From Thiohalocapsa sp963698775 (GTDB taxonomy: Bacteria > Pseudomonadota > Gammaproteobacteria > Chromatiales > Chromatiaceae), in NCBI GenBank assembly GCA_963698775.1, contig CAVOSE010000076.1, forward strand, positions 104,563 through 168,562: a stretch of 64,000 nucleotides of DNA, written 5' to 3'. How positions within the stretch are numbered: position 1 is the stretch's first letter; each line of letters starts with the position of its first letter. Below, one piece after another: positions 35,843 through 46,353 of this stretch. The position numbers and the translations under genes are program-made. Below the pieces are notes generated by a model. The model was given only the letters and a program-made list of their open reading frames with translations, did no database searches and was not told the origin of the DNA.

Positions 35843-36190
35843 TCAGCCGAAAGTGCCCGCGTTGTATCCAAACAGGTGCCGGTCCGGCGACGCGAATTCG
35901 ATGTAGGTACGCCCGGGCGGTACCCCGAGATGTTGCTGCATTAGGGCGCACAGCGTTGCCGAGAACTCCCCCGTTCGTTCCTCGGGCAGCCCCAGACTCT
36001 TGAGCTCCAAGTAGGCCAGCGGCGCCCTGTCGCCGCCAAAGCACATGTACGGGGTCGGCTCCAGGAGAACCATCACATAGCGTTCCGGCTTCCCAAGCAT
36101 GCCGGACACGGTCGAGGACAATATCTGGAGCAATCCGTCCTGATCGATATGGGCGAGGTCGGCGTTGGTTTTGATGATCAGCGTTGGCAT
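35843..36190 (-). CDS. MIF-like phenylpyruvate tautomerase family protein
   Basis: A 115-residue protein of the tautomerase superfamily. It starts MPTLIIKTNADL, giving the catalytic Pro2 after Met removal, and has SSTVSGMLGKPERYVMVLLE, FGGDRAPLAYLELKSLG and the C-terminal GRTYIEFASPDRHLFGYN, all as in macrophage-migration-inhibitory-factor homologues. Function in bacteria is unclear. It is convergent with the small membrane protein. Confidence 0.88.
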   Translation of the reverse strand: MPTLIIKTNADLAHIDQDGLLQILSSTVSGMLGKPERYVMVLLEPTPYMCFGGDRAPLAYLELKSLGLPEERTGEFSATLCALMQQHLGVPPGRTYIEFASPDRHLFGYNAGTFG

Positions 36191-36541
36191 GGCGCGAGCA
36201 CGGGTCGGTCATTGAGCCACGAAGTATCCGAGGGTGATCGGTAAGCGTCAATGGTGCGCCCGGGGCGAGAGTTTAGAGGCGTCGATGATGAAACCCTCAA
36301 ATCTATCCGGTAATGAGCTTGACGAACCTGAGGTTGGCGTAGACATGCTGCAATGCCGGTTGGACGCATGACTTCGGCGATAACGCCCTTTTCGGCTGAT
36401 GGTTCTTACGCGTTCTCCCCGTCGAATCGAGTTGACCTCCTCTTCCGACCTCGCTACCGTTCAGGGTTACAGCGCCCTGGATTCGTAGGGCAGACCGAGT
36501 TGTCTGTTTCTCCTGCTCTCATTCTCGTTGAGGTCAACGCC
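36191..36541. other. Intergenic region
   Basis: Nothing recognisable. It should contain the divergent promoters of the tautomerase and phosphoesterase genes. An in-frame extension of the phosphoesterase to 36353 has no signal peptide and looks non-coding. Confidence 0.4.
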
Positions 36542-38605
36542 ATGCGATCCAGCCTTCATGTTCTCGTCATCGGCGCACTGTCGCTGATTGTGCTGTCTGA
36601 ATGGGCGTTGGCCGAACCGATGCCCCGCTCCCCGATTCGTCACCTCATCGTCGTGGTCGGAGAGAACCGAAGCTTCGATAACGTATTTGGAACCTATGTC
36701 CCTCGGAGGCGTAACCAGAGCGTCTGGAACCTGGTTTCGCGCGGCATTATTACCAGCGACGGGCGACCCGGACCAAACTTCCAGCTTGGCGAACAGCAGC
36801 AGGCGGTTGCCACACGCAGCTACGAACTGAGTCCGACAAAGACCGGTCCATTTGCTGCCCTCCCGCAACCCAATACCACGCTCGACGCCTTCCCGTTTCC
36901 CCAGTGCACCATGGGCAAGCTCGAGGCGACGCTTGCCCTCAGTGACGATCCGTTCGACTGGAACTGGGAGCATTTTTTCGAGTTCTGCAAGTCTCGAGGA
37001 TTACGCCGCGCGGACTACGACCTGTTGAAGCAGGGCGGGACTGGCCAACCGCTTTACGATGTCTCGCTCAAGTCCTCTCCCGTCCCTGATTGTCGCTATC
37101 CAGCTGGGCTTAGGAATCTTCCCTATTCGATTGTCGGCGCTTCCGAATTGAATAACTGTTATGCAGACTGGCCTGCGAGCCTCTTCAACGAGATTTTGCA
37201 GGTGATCGGGAGTATCGATCCGATTACCCCCGTCTCTTTCAATAGCCATACCGGCGATCCTGTCCATCGGTTCTACCAGATGTGGCAGCAGTCCGATTGT
37301 TCGGCAGCGCAAATCTCAGCCGACAACCCCAGCGGCTGTAAGTCCGACCTGTACCCATGGGTGGCAACGACCGTGGGGTGGAACATCGAAAAGCCGAGCA
37401 ACGACCAGGAAACCTTCCAGGGCGGGGTGGCCATGGGCTATTACGACATGGCGAACGGCGACTGGCCCTACTTCAAAAAGCTGGCGGACAGATTCGCGAT
37501 CAGCGATAACTATCATCAGCCGGTGATGGGCGGCACGGGGCCCAATTCTCAGTTCATGTTTACCGGCGACGTCTACTATTACACGGACCAGAACGGTGAT
37601 CCTGCAACGCCGCCCGCGGACTTGATCGAGAATCCGAATCCTCTACCGGGTAGCAACAATTTCTACATCCAGGACCAACTCGGCACGGTGGATCCTGGCA
37701 ATACAGGTGTTGCCTACACGAATTGCAGCGACACCTCGCAGCCGGGCGTTCAGCCCATTCGGGACTATCTCGAATCGCTTCCGTACGAGCCGTTCAATGA
37801 CGGCAATTGCGAGCCGTCGAGTTGGTATAAGGTTAACAATAACTATCCCTATTACACGACGGAGGGCGAACCTTTCAGCGATGCCGCTGATAAGAATGCG
37901 TTTCCGGGCGGCACGCACTATTCGGTCGGACCACAAGTCATTCCAACGATCGGCGATTCCTTGGCGGCAGCGGGTGTTTCATGGAAGTACTATGGAGAAG
38001 GCTTTGGGATCGCCAACAACACCTCCCCAGAGAGTCTAATTTATTGCATGATTTGCAACGGTTTCCAGTATTCCCGCTCGATTATGACCACACCGTCTCT
38101 GCGACGGAATCTGGTTGACCTCAAGCAGTTCTACAGGGATCTGCGGCGCGGAAATTTGCCGGCAGTTTCTTATGTCAAGCCTGGCTGGCTCACGGACAGC
38201 CATCCAGGCACATCGACGCCACCGCTGTTCGAGGCGTTTGTGAAGAAGTTGGTGACCTCAGTCCGGGCGAGGCGGGCGATCTGGAGGCAAACCGCGATCC
38301 TTGTGACCTACGATGAGGGTGGAGGGTACTTTGATTCCGGCTACATCCAGCCGATCGACTTCTTCGGCGACGGTCCCCGTACGGTGATGATTGCGGTCTC
38401 CCCCCACGCCAAGCGGGGGTTCGTGGATCATACCTATGCGGATCACGCGTCGATCCTGAAGTTCATCGAATGGAATTGGGGTTTGCCGCCACTGTCTGAA
38501 CGAAGTCGGGACAACCTTCCCAACCCAGTGAGTGAACCTTCAGCGCCTTACTTTCCAACCAACAGCCCCGCTATTGGCGATCTCACGACGCTATTCAAGT
38601 TCTAA
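36542..38605 (+). CDS. Exported phosphoesterase (phospholipase C / acid phosphatase family)
   Basis: A 687-residue protein with a signal peptide (VLVIGALSLIVLSEWALA), hence exported. It opens with HLIVVVGENRSFDNVFGTY, the metal and nucleophile region of the phosphoesterase family (PF04185), then FAISDNYHQPVMGGTGPN, VTYDEGGGYFDSG and VSPHAKRGFVDHTYADHAS. The family includes phospholipases C and acid phosphatases, so it may release phosphate from lipids or other esters. ATG 36542 is chosen because the signal peptide begins there. It is lower in GC than its neighbours and stands alone. Confidence 0.88.
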   Translation: MRSSLHVLVIGALSLIVLSEWALAEPMPRSPIRHLIVVVGENRSFDNVFGTYVPRRRNQSVWNLVSRGIITSDGRPGPNFQLGEQQQAVATRSYELSPTKTGPFAALPQPNTTLDAFPFPQCTMGKLEATLALSDDPFDWNWEHFFEFCKSRGLRRADYDLLKQGGTGQPLYDVSLKSSPVPDCRYPAGLRNLPYSIVGASELNNCYADWPASLFNEILQVIGSIDPITPVSFNSHTGDPVHRFYQMWQQSDCSAAQISADNPSGCKSDLYPWVATTVGWNIEKPSNDQETFQGGVAMGYYDMANGDWPYFKKLADRFAISDNYHQPVMGGTGPNSQFMFTGDVYYYTDQNGDPATPPADLIENPNPLPGSNNFYIQDQLGTVDPGNTGVAYTNCSDTSQPGVQPIRDYLESLPYEPFNDGNCEPSSWYKVNNNYPYYTTEGEPFSDAADKNAFPGGTHYSVGPQVIPTIGDSLAAAGVSWKYYGEGFGIANNTSPESLIYCMICNGFQYSRSIMTTPSLRRNLVDLKQFYRDLRRGNLPAVSYVKPGWLTDSHPGTSTPPLFEAFVKKLVTSVRARRAIWRQTAILVTYDEGGGYFDSGYIQPIDFFGDGPRTVMIAVSPHAKRGFVDHTYADHASILKFIEWNWGLPPLSERSRDNLPNPVSEPSAPYFPTNSPAIGDLTTLFKF

Positions 38606-38670
38606 TTGGTATTGGCTTCGGGCCGCCGAGCGTTGGCGGCAGCGCCGTTTGGCGGGTAAGCAGCAGCGCA

Positions 38671-40047
38671 TCATTGTCCAGCCTCGGCCGACGCCGGCCC
38701 GAAGTACGCGTCCAGGGCCGGCAGGAGCCGCTCCAGCGCCATGCCTCGGGAGCCCTTGAGCAGCAGCGTTGTGTCGGCCGTGATCTCGGCGGCGATCCTA
38801 GCCGCGAGCCCGTCCGACCAGGTCGGATCGGTGCTGACCAAATTCGCATCGAGTGCCAATTCCGCGGCCGCCGCGCTGAAGTGCGGACCGACCAGCACGC
38901 ATCGTTCAGAGACGCCGACGGCCAGCGCGGCGATCTCGCGATGGGCCGATGGCGTGGTGGCGCCGAGTTCCAGCATATCGCCCAGCACCGCAACGCGCGG
39001 GGCAGGGTAGTCGGCAAGTACCTTGAGCGCCGCACGCATGGACGTGGGGTTGGCGTTGTAGGCGTCGTTGATGACCGTGGGCCGGCTCGCGTCAGCGGCG
39101 TGCAGGACCTCGCCGCGCATCGGCGCGTGACTCGATGCTGGCCAGGCGGATTGGATGCACTCCTCGGAGATGCCGAAACAGCGGGCGACGGCACTGGCAG
39201 CGGACGCGTTCAGCCGGTTGTGTTCGCCCGGCAGCGGCAGCCCCGCGGTCACGGGATCTAGGTCGAAGCGCTGAATCGCAAAGGCCGGCTCGGCGGGGAT
39301 CGTCAGCGGGACGGGCAGTCGGTGTTCCGCCGGGAGTATGGCTTTGCCGCCGTCCGCGATGTGCGCCAACAGCGCCGACTCCTCGCGGGCGACGCCGGTG
39401 AGGTCCTCGAAGAACTCCAGGTGCTCCTCGCCGATGCTCGTGATGACGGCGATGTCCGGACGCACGATCGCCGCTAGGGTCGCGATCTCCCCGGGATGGT
39501 TGGTGCCGATCTCGGCGACCAGGAAGTCATGTCCGGGGCGCGCCCCGAGCAGCGTCAGCGGCACCCCGAGGTGGTTGTTGAAGCTCTTCGGGCTCTGGCT
39601 GCCGTTGAGTCCGCCATGGCTCAGCACCTGATGGATCAGGTGGCGGGTGGTGGTCTTGCCGTTGCTGCCGCAGACGCCGACGACGCGGCAACCGGCGGCG
39701 CCCAGCAGGGTCCGCCACTGGAACGCGAGCGCGTGCAGCGCGGCGACCGTCGACTCGACCCGCAGCAGCGCAAGCCTGTCTCGGTCCGCCGGCATCGGTG
39801 CCGATACATCCTGCTCCACGATCGCGATCGCGGCACCCGCCGCCCGTGCCCGATCGACAAAGGCATGTCCGTCGAAGCGCTCGCCGGCGATGGCGAGGAA
39901 AGCATCCCCCGGCCGCACCGTCCGGCTGTCGATGGTCAGCCCTCGAATGGGCGATGCAGCATCCGCGGGGGGCACGAGCCAGCGGCCGCGGCTGACAGAG
40001 GCGAAGACAGCGGGGGTCCAGAAGGCGGTCGCGTCGGCGCTGTTCAC
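38671..40047 (-). CDS. murF: UDP-MurNAc-tripeptide--D-alanyl-D-alanine ligase MurF
   Basis: MurF adds D-Ala-D-Ala to the peptidoglycan precursor in the cytoplasm. The 458-residue protein has the N-terminal domain with GLTIDSRTVRPGDAFLAI, the ATP loop GVCGSNGKTTT (126-134), FNNHLGVPLTLL, IGTNHPGEI and the C-terminal INDAYNANPTSM and AVLGDMLELG. The start is GTG at 40047, overlapping the upstream gene's stop by four bases. Continuing the frame further upstream gives sequence unrelated to MurF. Other mur genes are not in the window, so this copy is separated from the usual dcw cluster. Confidence 0.94.
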   Translation of the reverse strand: MNSADATAFWTPAVFASVSRGRWLVPPADAASPIRGLTIDSRTVRPGDAFLAIAGERFDGHAFVDRARAAGAAIAIVEQDVSAPMPADRDRLALLRVESTVAALHALAFQWRTLLGAAGCRVVGVCGSNGKTTTRHLIHQVLSHGGLNGSQSPKSFNNHLGVPLTLLGARPGHDFLVAEIGTNHPGEIATLAAIVRPDIAVITSIGEEHLEFFEDLTGVAREESALLAHIADGGKAILPAEHRLPVPLTIPAEPAFAIQRFDLDPVTAGLPLPGEHNRLNASAASAVARCFGISEECIQSAWPASSHAPMRGEVLHAADASRPTVINDAYNANPTSMRAALKVLADYPAPRVAVLGDMLELGATTPSAHREIAALAVGVSERCVLVGPHFSAAAAELALDANLVSTDPTWSDGLAARIAAEITADTTLLLKGSRGMALERLLPALDAYFGPASAEAGQ

Positions 40048-41057
40048 GCCGCTCCGGGCCCTGTTGTCGGCTGGGTGATCGGCGCGGCGACCGGCTCGAC
40101 GGCACAGGCCATGCCGGTGCCGATCCAGAAGTCCAGGTCCTTGTCCAGCAGTTCCTCCCAGCGCATGTAGTGCGAGCCGTCGCAGCTGAAGTTGAGGCCG
40201 ACGGTTCCGTTGAAAATATTCAACGACCCTGAGCGCAGGTAGATGTTCTCGTCCATGAATCTCAGCCCTTTGAAGGTTCTGAGCACGTCGCGGACGCGTG
40301 CTGCCGGAATCTCGGCATCGGCCGGATAGGCGCGTCGCGGATAGGCGAGCCGGATGTCCGGGTTGGTGAGGTCCTCGAAGTCGAGTACGCGAAAGCGGTA
40401 GGGGTCGTCCAGCGACCATAGCGTCGCGCGCGAACTCGAGAAGTGCAGTTTGCCGTGGAAGACGCCATGGGTTGTCAGCAGCTCCGACAGCAGGTCCAGG
40501 ACGTCATCGAGGCAGCCGTCCATCAGACTTTCGACACGCTGTTGATAGAACAACCCGCCACGAATGGCCGGGTCCCCCTTGAGCTGCACCCACTGGTCCG
40601 ACTGGCGGTACAGTTCGCGGGTCAGCGGTAGTTCGCGCAGGTCGAAGTCGGCGCCCAGGAAACCGATGAGTCCGTCATCGGCATCCGTGATGCGCTGGAT
40701 CGCGGTCAGCGACGGACGCTGCTGATTGCGGCTGAGATAGGCCGGCGACAGGGAGAATGCGGCCCCTGCCAGCGCCTCCGCCAGGTAGGGCCGCTGGCTG
40801 CGGTCGCGGCCGTAACTCGCCGCCTGCGGACTCTGGCGCGACAGATTCGATGTGATCTGTCGTGCGTCGCGATCCAGCAGGTAGAAGTAGGTACAGGCGG
40901 GCACTTCCGTCAGCGCCTTGTCCAGCAGTGCCTCCAAGGCGTCGCGGTCACCCCAGGCCACGCGGCAGGGCGCAACCAGTCGGCCTAGCTGGTCCGCGAG
41001 TCTGCCGTGCAGCAGCATGCGCTGGCGGGCAATGGCGGCTTGCAGTGCTTCACTCAT
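40044..41057 (-). CDS. Cache/PDC-type sensor domain protein coupled to murF
   Basis: A 337-residue protein without transmembrane segments. Residues about 30-150 (ACTYFYLLDRDARQITSNLS, YGRDRSQRPYLAEA, GAAFSLSPAYLS, FLGADFDLRELP) resemble a PDC/Cache ligand-binding domain. The remainder (VLDLLSELLTTHGVFHGKLH, LNIFNGTVGLNFSCDGSHYM) has no signalling output domain that I recognise. ATG 41057 is preferred; an upstream extension to 41156 translates the repeat tract. It overlaps murF by four bases (GTGA), so the two are translationally coupled. Confidence 0.75.
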   Translation of the reverse strand: MSEALQAAIARQRMLLHGRLADQLGRLVAPCRVAWGDRDALEALLDKALTEVPACTYFYLLDRDARQITSNLSRQSPQAASYGRDRSQRPYLAEALAGAAFSLSPAYLSRNQQRPSLTAIQRITDADDGLIGFLGADFDLRELPLTRELYRQSDQWVQLKGDPAIRGGLFYQQRVESLMDGCLDDVLDLLSELLTTHGVFHGKLHFSSSRATLWSLDDPYRFRVLDFEDLTNPDIRLAYPRRAYPADAEIPAARVRDVLRTFKGLRFMDENIYLRSGSLNIFNGTVGLNFSCDGSHYMRWEELLDKDLDFWIGTGMACAVEPVAAPITQPTTGPGAA

Positions 41058-41107
41058 GGTGGGTTGCCTCCTCCCGGTGTTCGGGAAGTCGCTTCGCTTG
41101 CAGTCTG

Positions 41108-41218
41108 CAAGCGAAATCAAAATCGGGATCGGGATCGAAATCGACCAGCCCCTCAACCTTACTATAAGGCTGCCGGGAATCGATCGATTTCGATCGGGAT
41201 TTCGATCCCGCTTTCGAT
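41108..41218. repeat. GATCGG-type hexamer repeat and palindrome
   Basis: AATCGGGATCGGGATCGAAA (from about 41120) and the inverted GATTTCGATCGGGATTTCGA near 41186 form hexamer repeats with hairpin potential, downstream of dabA and upstream of the cache gene. Confidence 0.75.
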
Positions 41219-41222
41219 GCCG

Positions 41223-43848
41223 TTAGGCGGCCTCGGCAAGCGGCTCCGCGCTCGCCGTCTGCCAGCCCTTGCCCGGCACGCGCCGGTGCATCTCTCCGGC
41301 ATCGTCCATGCGGAACAGATGCAGCCAGCCGTTGTCGAGCATCTGCCGCACCAGCTCGTGGCGGTCGATGATGTCGTCCATCGCCTCCTGCGGCGCCTGC
41401 AGGAAGACCGACAGGCGCATCGGCTCATGCATCCACTGCTTGCCGTCGTGCAGGGACTGCATCGGCAGGCCCACGCGCAGGTCACCGGCGTTGCCCTCCA
41501 GCACGCCGATGGCGCCGCCGACGACGTTGTGCAACACCTTGTTGCCGCTACCGAAGCGGCGGTTGTCGGTGGTCGAACCGTAATACTGCAGGTTGATCCA
41601 GCCGGCCACCACCATCGGTGCGGTCATGATCAACTCCAGCACGCCGAAGCCCTCGTCCTGTTCCCAATTGTAGTCGTGCAGGAAGGTGCGCCCGCCGAGG
41701 TCCAGCCCGCGGGTGCGTGCGCGCGGTGCGGCGATGAAGGCGGCACAGCCGGCGAGCGCCCATTCGGGCCGCACCTGCGCCCAGTCGCGGCTGCGACGGC
41801 GGACGTCGGCGGTGACGGCGTGCAGCGACTGTTGCTCCAGCCCGAGCCGCGCAGCGCGTTGCAGCCGCGTCACCTCACCGGCCTGTTTCAACCAGCTACG
41901 CAGCTCCGCCAGGTCTTCGGCATAGCCCGCGGGGAGCCGTTGCGTATCGAACAGTTTGACCTCGTCGACACAGGTGTCGTGCAGCGCGCCGATGAACCAG
42001 GTGTCCGCCGGGATGGCGAGGCCGCGCGCCGCCAGGCCGCGACGGACATCGGCATCGTTGAGCAGGGCCGCGGTGACCCGTGCGCTGGCCTCGCCGGTCA
42101 TGCCGCCGCAGGCACCGCAGTCGAGTCCGGTGGCGTGCGGGTTGTTGACCACGGTGCTGCCGTGGCCCACCAGCAACACCAGGCGGGCGAAGTTGCCGGT
42201 CATGGACATGGCCTTGAGGATGCCCTCCGCCAGCGGCACCCGATCCGCCTCAGGGATGCCGAACGACGATGGCGCATGGTCGTGGTCGTGAGCGCAGGCG
42301 CCGTGGCTCGGGGCGTCCAGGCTCGGCCCGACGCGATGCTCGGTCGATTTGTCCAGATGCAGGTCGTCCGGCGCCGCTACCGGTCGGCTCCAGCCAAAGC
42401 TATCGGCGATGATCTTTGGTGCGTAGACCAAGATGCCGGCCGCCTCGACAAAGGAGAAGCAGGACGATGCGCCCATCTTGAAGGCCTTCCAAGACTTGGC
42501 GACGCCTGTGCGCCGACGCTGGGTGGCCAGCGCCTCCTGCGCGTCTTCCGCATCGGTGTCCTGGATCTCGGAGCAGACCCGGTACTTGGGCGTGAGCAGC
42601 ACCGGCATGTGCGAGCGGGGCGTGGTTGCACCGAACGGCACATGCTCGATTGGCACGCCGAAGAAGCCCGCGAAGCCGATGGTCTGTGCCTTCGGGCACA
42701 CGGTCTCGAAGGCACGGCGGATGATCTCCGAGCGGACGTCGATGCAGAAGGCCGCCTGCACCGCCGGGCGGCGGTCAACGATCTTGGCGTTGCCGCCCCG
42801 GCGCATGTCGTCGATGAGGCGGCGCTGGTAGCCCTGCTCGAGCGCGGTCAGCAGGACATGCTCCACCTCGGGGTCCCCGGCCGCCCCCTGATTGCCGCCG
42901 ACGCCGGCGCCGTCCTCACCGCGGCCGAGGCGTGCGCAGATCTCGCGCCAGCGCGGCCGCAGCGTTGGTGTGGACTTGTGCTCGTACAGCAGGACATCCC
43001 AGGCGAGCCGGATGGCCAGCAACTCGACGATGGTGTCGTCGCTGCCGCCGGCCAGCTCCTGCTCCCAGCGCAGCAGGCGCGTCCAGGCCGCCCAGCCGCC
43101 GATGTCGAGCAGCGCCGCGTGCATGTAGTCCAGCGCCGCCGTCCTCCGGGATGCCGAGCCGTCCCAGCGCCGAGGCGATGCAGGCCCGCGGCGACTCAGG
43201 CAGGGCCTTGACCCGGGCGCGCATGGCATCCTGACCCATCATGGTCAGGCTGTAGTCGAGCGCGGCGAAGCGCCGCCAGGACGCATACAGGGTCATGCCC
43301 TCCCAGGGCCGCTTCCAGGTGGCCTGGCCCATGTCGAAGTAGGACGCGCAATGGTGACTGATGCGCTCCACGACGAAGCTCGACCAGTCGTCGGCATCCA
43401 TCTCATCCACCAACGCGGTCAGCAACGGCACGCCGCCGGCCGGGGTCTGATGCTCCGCCGCGGCCTCCGCGCGCAACTGCGGCGGTGTCAACTCGCTGCC
43501 GCACAGTCGGGCCGCCTCGCGCAGATCGTCGTCGGTGATGCGCCCGGCGTCCAGCTGCTCGCGGTACCAGCCGCGCGGCATGTACATGCGCGCGTCGGCG
43601 ATGCGCCGCAGCGTGCCCGCGGCCTCCTCGAAACGCTGGCTCACCAGGCCGTGAAACGGGTTCACGGCAACGAAGCGGTCCAACGGCCAGACGGGTGCGA
43701 TGCGGTTGCAGGCGGCGTCGATCTGTCGGGCGAGCTCCGGCGTGACCGGGTCGGCGTCCGCCGGCTGCAAGGGTGCGTAGCCCTCGGCGGTCACGTCCCG
43801 CGGTTGCTCGGTGGTCTGATCATCGATGCGCAGGTCTTTGGGGTGCAT
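41223..43848 (-). pseudogene. dabA: DabA inorganic-carbon uptake subunit, single frameshift
   Basis: DabA (DUF2309/UPF0753) is the carbonic-anhydrase-like subunit of the DAB CO2/bicarbonate accumulation complex. The 5' frame from ATG 43848 (preceded by AGGAG) covers APVWPLDRFVAVNPFHGL to LGRLGIPEDGG. One base too many near 43130 then shifts to the frame that continues DYMHAALLDIGGWAAW through to 41223. Zn-site motifs are intact: FCIDVRSE (Cys, Asp), LVGHGSTVVNNPHATG and DCGACGG. Without the extra base the product would be about 875 residues. The lesion could be a true mutation or a sequencing error in a GC-rich stretch. Downstream of dabB, same strand. Confidence 0.85.
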
Positions 43849-43907
43849 GGTATTCACTCCTATCACTCGATTCTAGAATCCGGTTTGTCGGTTGAGCGAG
43901 GCGATGG

Positions 43908-45566
43908 TCAGGCGCTTGCGGTTGCAAGGGCGGGTTTGGCGATGGCCGGTCTGGACTTCGGGACGGGCCAGAGCCGCACGATGAGACGGGTCACCAGCAC
44001 ATCCACATAGAAGCCGTTGTAGAGATGGACCTGGATCGCCTGGCGCAGCGGAGCGCTGATTCGTGTAAACAAATGTTGCACCAGGATCAGGCCGACGAAC
44101 ACGGCGACGATCGCGAGACTGAGCCAGAGACCGAAGGCGCCTTCGTTGGCGGGCACTGGCCGCACGCTGCCGATCAACGCGTGCTCGAAGAGCGCGTGCA
44201 GGCCAAAGTAGGCGAAGCAGACGAAGGCGCCGAGGCCGGTGGCGCGGACCAGGAGCCGAGCGTTGTCTTCGAGCACCAGTGCCTGCAGCAGCAATTGCGC
44301 GGTGGCGATGGCGACGATGGCGCCGGTGACGATCAGCGCCGGCTGTTCGACCGGGTTCACGCCGAACACAAAGCCCGCCAACAAGGCCATCAGAATCGCG
44401 CCCTGGAAGGCGACCAACCAATGCCAAGCCTCAGGTGCTCCACCTTTGAATTGAAGCGCCGGGGCGCGGAACCCGTCCACACTGCTGCCGGAGGCGAGGA
44501 AGGCATGCGCCTTATAGAGCGAGTGTGCGACCAGGTGCAGCAAGGCTAGGCTGTAGAGCCCCAGGCCAGCCTCGAGCAGCATGAAGCCCATCTGCGCCGA
44601 TGTGGACCAGGCCAGAGAGACTTTGATACTGGTCTGCGTCAGCATGACCAACGAGGCCACCGCCAGGGTGACCAGACCCACCACGGCGAGCGCGTCGAGG
44701 GCCGCACCGGACGCGGACATCACCGGGCTCATACGGATGATCAGGAAGGCACCGGCGTTGACGATGCCCGCATGCAACAGCGCGGACACGGGTGTCGGGG
44801 CTTCCATCACCTGGATCAGCCAGCCGTGGAACGGGAACTGCGCACATTTCAGCACGGCGGCAAGCGCGATCAGCCAGGCGGCGGTCTGCAGCGCGGCCGG
44901 CAGTGGCCCGTCCATTGTCGCCATTGCCGCGAACAGGGTCTCGAAGTCCAGCGTGTGCACCGAGGCCCCGATCAGCAACACGGCGGTGAACAGGCTCGCA
45001 TCGCCGATACGGCTGAACACGAACTTCTTGTGCGCCGCCATCTGCGCCGCCCGGCGATCCGGATAGAACAGCAGCAGCCGATGCAGGTTCAGACTGGTGG
45101 CCATCCAGGCCAGCGCGAACATCAGCAGATTGCTGGAAACGATCAGGGTCAGGATCGCCGCTAGCGTGAGCAGCAGCCATTTGTGGAAGTGACCTTCACC
45201 GCCGTCGCCGGCCATGTAGGTGCGTGCATAGGTGGTGACGATGGCACCCACCAGCGACACCAGCGCGAGCATGATGACGGTCACGGCATTGACGTAGACG
45301 CCGATGGCGAAGTCGCCGATGCCAAATGGCATCGGGATCGCAAACAGGTTGACTGTCTGGCTGGAGCCGAAGCCGGACCCGAACGCGTAGCTTGCAAAGG
45401 CAACCAGGGCCAGTGCGAAGGCGCTCCAGGTCACTCCGGTGGCGAGTCTTGCCATGCCGGAGGCATAGCGGTCGGCGTTCTGACGCGGCACGGCCCCGGC
45501 GATCCAGAGGATCACGGGCGCCGCCAAAGCGGACGCGGTGGCTGCGGTCAAGGCGGTAACGGACAT
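43908..45566 (-). CDS. dabB: DabB, NADH-dehydrogenase-like subunit of DAB complex
   Basis: A 552-residue polytopic protein of the Nuo/Mrp antiporter family. Segments such as YVNAVTVIMLALVSLVGAIV, ALAWMATSLNLHRLLLFYP, CAQFPFHGWLIQVMEAPTPV, SALLHAGIVNAGAFLIIRM and LAWSTSAQMGFMLLEAGLG match the proton-channel fold with its charged residues. DabB is thought to let cations drive DabA hydration of CO2 to bicarbonate. The start is ATG 45566 with a GAGGAAG site. dabA follows after 59 bases. Confidence 0.92.
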   Translation of the reverse strand: MSVTALTAATASALAAPVILWIAGAVPRQNADRYASGMARLATGVTWSAFALALVAFASYAFGSGFGSSQTVNLFAIPMPFGIGDFAIGVYVNAVTVIMLALVSLVGAIVTTYARTYMAGDGGEGHFHKWLLLTLAAILTLIVSSNLLMFALAWMATSLNLHRLLLFYPDRRAAQMAAHKKFVFSRIGDASLFTAVLLIGASVHTLDFETLFAAMATMDGPLPAALQTAAWLIALAAVLKCAQFPFHGWLIQVMEAPTPVSALLHAGIVNAGAFLIIRMSPVMSASGAALDALAVVGLVTLAVASLVMLTQTSIKVSLAWSTSAQMGFMLLEAGLGLYSLALLHLVAHSLYKAHAFLASGSSVDGFRAPALQFKGGAPEAWHWLVAFQGAILMALLAGFVFGVNPVEQPALIVTGAIVAIATAQLLLQALVLEDNARLLVRATGLGAFVCFAYFGLHALFEHALIGSVRPVPANEGAFGLWLSLAIVAVFVGLILVQHLFTRISAPLRQAIQVHLYNGFYVDVLVTRLIVRLWPVPKSRPAIAKPALATASA

Positions 45567-46353
45567 GGGCTTCTTCCTCAGTTGATCCCCTAAAGCCAGG
45601 GCACGGGATGGAACATAGTCCTCACCGTCACTTCGGAAAAATCTAACTTTCCGATCTTTCGCATCGGGCTTTATCTATGGGTTGGGATCGCATCTCGTTC
45701 GAGCCTAGCAATGGTGCGGATGATCGAACTCCGACGCGTTTGGAGTGCTAGCGCTATTTTCGCATTGTGAAACGATTTGACGATTATGGTAACTCTCAGC
45801 CATGGCGTGAGTGTCTGGCCGACCATTCGCAGTACGCCGATGGGCCGTGCCGCCGAGATCCAGCTGATATCGCGGCTGGTGCGCTACGAGTTGCCGGCAG
45901 GACGCAAGCGGAGTGATCTTGAAGCCTGGTGAGGAGGGGGACTCGGCGATGCTGACAGCGGGGTATGGGGCCTCAAGTCGCGACGTGCGGCCGTGGACAT
46001 GCACTGACCGAGCCTGACGCTGCTCCCTGTGACTGCCGGTGCGACACAGAAGGCGGGCGTCAAGACAAGTCAGCTCAGCTGGCATGAGATTTGACAGAAA
46101 TCGCCTGAGTCAACGGTCCCGGGGTACAAGATGCGTTCAACTCGGTGCAGACGCCCGGCGCCGTCACTCTGGTTGACGTGCGCTGCAGCTTGGACGAAAT
46201 CGGGAGTGGCGCCCCGTTGTGCCGACCGATGGGAATGAACCTTTGGTCTTAGGGGATTTCCACTTTCTTCCTGGATGACTAGATTTTGTCTAACGGTGAT
46301 GCTACTTTCCAACCTAGAAAACATACAACGAACAGATGCTGGAGGAAAGAACG
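45567..46353. other. Intergenic region upstream of dabB with MITE fragment
   Basis: No confident gene in nearly 800 bases. A 48-codon frame at 45787-45933 (VWPTIRSTPMGRAAEIQLIS) is unrecognised. A half copy of the palindromic element is at 46030-46105. The dabB promoter must lie near 45570-45700, where the DNA is more AT-rich. Confidence 0.4.
46030..46105. mobile_element. Half copy of the palindromic MITE-like element
   Basis: GAAGGCGGGCGTCAAGACAA followed by GAGATTTGACAGAAATCGCC matches the right half of the elements at 18455 and 49667. The left half is absent, so it is truncated. Confidence 0.75.

Noticed and set aside
36353..36541. N-terminal extension of the exported phosphoesterase
   Set aside because: It would bury the signal peptide inside the protein.
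41007..43211. Long open frame on the plus strand opposite dabA
   Set aside because: Its length is explained by high GC and by the coding pattern of dabA; its translation resembles no protein.
45787..45933. 48-codon open frame upstream of dabB
   Set aside because: No ribosome-binding site, no recognised family, and short enough to occur by chance.
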